Positions 61,622 through 64,000 of a stretch of 64,000 nt of DNA are shown in pieces (the stretch's first letter is position 1; every line of letters begins with the position of its first letter). Origin of the DNA: Mycoemilia scoparia (taxonomy: Eukaryota > Kickxellomycota > Kickxellomycetes > Kickxellales > Kickxellaceae). The DNA lies in the NCBI GenBank assembly GCA_027575805.1, contig JANBPU010000016.1, positions 62,001-126,000 on the forward strand. Direction: 5' to 3'. The notes beneath the pieces are model-generated. The model ran no database searches and was not told the DNA's origin. It was given only the letters and a program-made list of their open reading frames with translations. The translations under genes were made by a program, and so were the position numbers.

Positions 61622-63865
61622 ATGGGCCAGGATCCAAAGCATTACGACCATGATACTCAATACCAGCAACAACAGCAGCAACGGCAATCACCTCGGCCTG
61701 CAGGAATGGATAGAGCCGGTAACAATGTAGCCCTGACATATAATCCAAACCACCACTTGCAAACAAGAAATATCATTTCGCGAGCATTATATCAGATATT
61801 CCCAAGCTTAAACCATATTCCATTAATTTCCCGACTATTCCAACCATGGGTACCAGCACTAAGCGATAGTGACATCGCTATCCTAGGACTTAATCAAACC
61901 ACAGAAGGTGGAAATGATAGACATAATAATAGAATCGCTTACGCCGGTTCTGGCAGAGCCATAGTATTTGAAAGTGGGGGCGGCGGTCGCCGCCGACAAG
62001 CACCAAGAAGGGCTAACGAAATATTTTATAACCAAGATAACAGCGGAGGTCCCTCTTTGTTTGCCAAGTTTCAGCAAGAAGTTGGTGGTGGTGCTACCAG
62101 CTGTAGTAGCAGTGGTGGGACAATAAAAGGTTCCAGGTCAACATCCAGACTAAGAAGAAGGTTTTCAAAGGATAGCGGACACAGCCTTAACGAACTGCCT
62201 GCTGTTGGCGACGCACTAGAAGATGAGACACTAATGGACGAATTTTCTGAATCTGAAGATGACAGCGATTCTTTGCTCGAATTTTCAGGTGATATGGAGG
62301 GTATAGCTGAATTGCAAGAAAAAATCAAGGCCCAGGAAAGGAAATTGATTTATAAGCAAGAAAGGATTAACCAGCATATAGCCCAGCTGAATACGAAAAG
62401 AAAGGCATTGATTGATAGATTGGATAGATTGGACTCGGCACTTGGTCTGGTATTGAAGCGGCGAGATATATACGAAAGTCGGCTGTCAAACCTTTGGAAG
62501 TTTGAAAAATCTGCTGAGCAGATACAAAACAGCGGGATTGCTGGCGACCAGGTTATATATGACCCTGGTTTAAATGATGTGATTAGCAATCTCGGAACCA
62601 TTGGCGGCGCTAACAGTGATAGTGTTGGCGATGAGGATGATATTGTTGAGGACATTCCTAGATTAAGAAGCCTTGAGAGAGTGATGACCGGCCATTATGG
62701 CGAATTAACTTCTCTTGATTATGAGTCTACCCTGGGTTTGATTGCTTCTGGTGGCACTGATACTTTTGCCAAAATCTGGAATGCAGATAAAGGAGATACC
62801 AGGTGTAGCATACAGGGACACAGTGACATTGTAAGATCCACCCGGTTTTTGGATAACAAGATTATAACTGCTTCCAATGATGGCCACATCCGTATTTGGG
62901 ATTTATCTCTCCTCGACTCTGTTCAGCCGCGATCTATAACGCCACTTCCTGGGCAATATGAAGACGAGGATTATCCTTATGGCGATGCTTCCACTACCCC
63001 TTTAGTATCTCCTTCGATGTGTCGATATGTTCCACCCATGGAGCTCTGCTGTGAGGCAACCTTGATCGGTCACAATGGCGCAATCACTTGCATGCAAACT
63101 GGCGATGGTATTATTGTGTCTGGCGGTGCTGATGGAACAATCCGGGAGTGGGATGTCTTGACTGGCCAGCTCAGTCGCTCCATCGGTGTCGAATGGGCAA
63201 CATCTTCTGGAACTAGCGATGAATCATATTTGCAAAAGGCCTATAATGAGGCCAAAATGCGTGGTGGCTCATACAAGCGCCGTTTCCAGGCCGGCACAGA
63301 CAGTGGTGATGGAGGGTATGTTGGAGATCTTCAATTCTTTGGCGCTGCAATGGTAACGGGTACGGTTGATGGAATAGTCAGGCTATGGGACAGACGAACA
63401 AGTCAAGCGCACCGCGCTCTGCGTGGCCACAAAGATGCCATTACATCTATTAGCTTCAACCAGAATTATATAATAAGCGGATCTCTTGATGGTACTGCCT
63501 CATTGTGGGATCTTAGAAGTGACCAGCCACTTGGAAAAATAAGTCTTGGTCATGAAATAACATCTGTGCAGCTAAGTGACGTTTCTATGAGCGGCCACAA
63601 TGACAATAGGGCGTGGTTTGTAGCAAGAGACAATAAAATATATGGCTGGAATACCAAAAGTCTGGAACTTACTGCTTATGGCTCTGATCGTGGCATGAAA
63701 AATACGTGCAAGAGTTTCAAAAAGGCAATCTCATCACCATCTGCATTTTCACAAGAATACACTGAACGCTCTTCAGAAAGTCCAGTCATTACAAGAATAA
63801 AGGCCATAGATGGAAATAGGCTCATTACTGGCTCATACGATAGTATAAAGCTGTGGAAGGTATGA
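61622..63865 (+). CDS. MDV1: Mitochondrial fission adaptor Mdv1/Caf4-like WD40 protein
   Basis: This single-exon gene encodes 747 residues. Domain order: a Gln-rich start, an N-terminal helical region around residue 45-80 (ALYQIFPSLNHIPLISRLFQ), a Gly/Ser-rich linker, and a heptad-type coiled coil at ~225-290 (GIAELQEKIKAQERKLIYKQ and onward). WD40 repeats run from ~350 to the end (e.g. SGGTDTFAKIWNADKGD, SGGADGTIREWDVLTGQ, SGSLDGTASLWDLRSDQ). This matches yeast Mdv1/Caf4. There the N-terminus binds Fis1 on the outer mitochondrial membrane, the coiled coil dimerises, and the propeller recruits the dynamin Dnm1. The start is the first in-frame ATG that precedes the N-terminal domain; a short upstream leader exon cannot be excluded because a TA microsatellite (61508-61531) and little else lies before it. 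Confidence 0.88.
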   Translation: MGQDPKHYDHDTQYQQQQQQRQSPRPAGMDRAGNNVALTYNPNHHLQTRNIISRALYQIFPSLNHIPLISRLFQPWVPALSDSDIAILGLNQTTEGGNDRHNNRIAYAGSGRAIVFESGGGGRRRQAPRRANEIFYNQDNSGGPSLFAKFQQEVGGGATSCSSSGGTIKGSRSTSRLRRRFSKDSGHSLNELPAVGDALEDETLMDEFSESEDDSDSLLEFSGDMEGIAELQEKIKAQERKLIYKQERINQHIAQLNTKRKALIDRLDRLDSALGLVLKRRDIYESRLSNLWKFEKSAEQIQNSGIAGDQVIYDPGLNDVISNLGTIGGANSDSVGDEDDIVEDIPRLRSLERVMTGHYGELTSLDYESTLGLIASGGTDTFAKIWNADKGDTRCSIQGHSDIVRSTRFLDNKIITASNDGHIRIWDLSLLDSVQPRSITPLPGQYEDEDYPYGDASTTPLVSPSMCRYVPPMELCCEATLIGHNGAITCMQTGDGIIVSGGADGTIREWDVLTGQLSRSIGVEWATSSGTSDESYLQKAYNEAKMRGGSYKRRFQAGTDSGDGGYVGDLQFFGAAMVTGTVDGIVRLWDRRTSQAHRALRGHKDAITSISFNQNYIISGSLDGTASLWDLRSDQPLGKISLGHEITSVQLSDVSMSGHNDNRAWFVARDNKIYGWNTKSLELTAYGSDRGMKNTCKSFKKAISSPSAFSQEYTERSSESPVITRIKAIDGNRLITGSYDSIKLWKV

Positions 63866-64000
63866 GCTATCTGACTATCTACAATAACAATAATAATAAC
63901 AATAGGTTTATTGGGTTAGCCAATTATCTAAATCTCTAGATTTTTTACAACAAAGTTCAAGTATAGCCATTATATTATATTATTAAATTGGTATAACTAG
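63866..64000. other. MDV1 3' region at the window end
   Basis: An (AAT/AAC) triplet run follows the stop codon (63880-63905). No gene is visible before the window ends. Confidence 0.5.

Overview
This 64 kb window comes from a eukaryotic nuclear genome, almost certainly an early-diverging filamentous fungus; a Mucoromycota-type fungus is my best guess. Fungal signatures are Leu5, Mdv1, Cmc1, Hpt1, a Pho8-type vacuolar phosphatase and an OPT peptide transporter. The genes carry many short GT-AG introns (about 50-100 bp), the spacers are AT-rich with TA and CA microsatellites, and there are many small inverted-repeat elements. A clear orthologue of the Integrator endonuclease INTS11, a complex not found in well-studied Dikarya such as budding and fission yeast, argues for an early-diverging lineage. 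The lineage is inferred, not proven.

Layout from left to right: a partial mitochondrial TPR protein (Mgr3-like, -); a nest of small transposons; XRN1 (+); the CoA carrier LEU5 (+); an RS-tailed cyclophilin (+); a truncated acyl-adenylate-family protein (+); HPT1 (+); a DHX57/Ucp12-like DEAH helicase (-); SKI8 (-); two paralogous acidic proteins of unknown family (-, -) separated by repeats; USB1 (-); a PHO8-type alkaline phosphatase (+); WDR83 (-); an aldo-keto reductase (+); a repeat-rich gap; a YL1_C-domain protein (+); TFIIS (+); mitochondrial ribosomal protein uL5m (-); INTS11 (+); serine hydroxymethyltransferase (+); RPB3 (+); a candidate small gene (-); VPS4 (+); an OPT transporter (+); a CLC chloride/proton exchanger (-); CMC1 (-); a candidate 55-residue gene (+); and MDV1 (+).

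Many genes act on RNA (XRN1, SKI8, USB1, WDR83, INTS11, RPB3, TFIIS, cyclophilin, helicase) or in mitochondria (Mgr3-like, LEU5, uL5m, SHM, CMC1, MDV1). The order looks like ordinary chromosomal gene order, not a functional cluster. I rebuilt exon structures by hand from splice consensus, reading phase and family similarity. SKI8, USB1, WDR83, VPS4, RPB3, LEU5, CMC1 and others come out as full-length, in-frame proteins.

The least ordinary content is of three kinds. First, at least three families of small non-autonomous elements: A, with a TGGG..TTTTTGAAGGG terminal repeat and apparent TA target duplication; B, about 155 bp; and C, about 100 bp. A or B copies sit inside introns of LEU5, SKI8 and USB1, and one A copy sits in the loop of a foldback element. 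Second, a pair of unrecognised paralogues at 22.7-26.3 kb with identical first-exon length, apparent internal duplication and, in one, a fresh 72-bp in-frame tandem repeat. Third, proteins with lost catalytic residues (the cyclophilin and the adenylate-forming protein). I found no rRNA or tRNA gene, no CRISPR array and no secondary-metabolite cluster.
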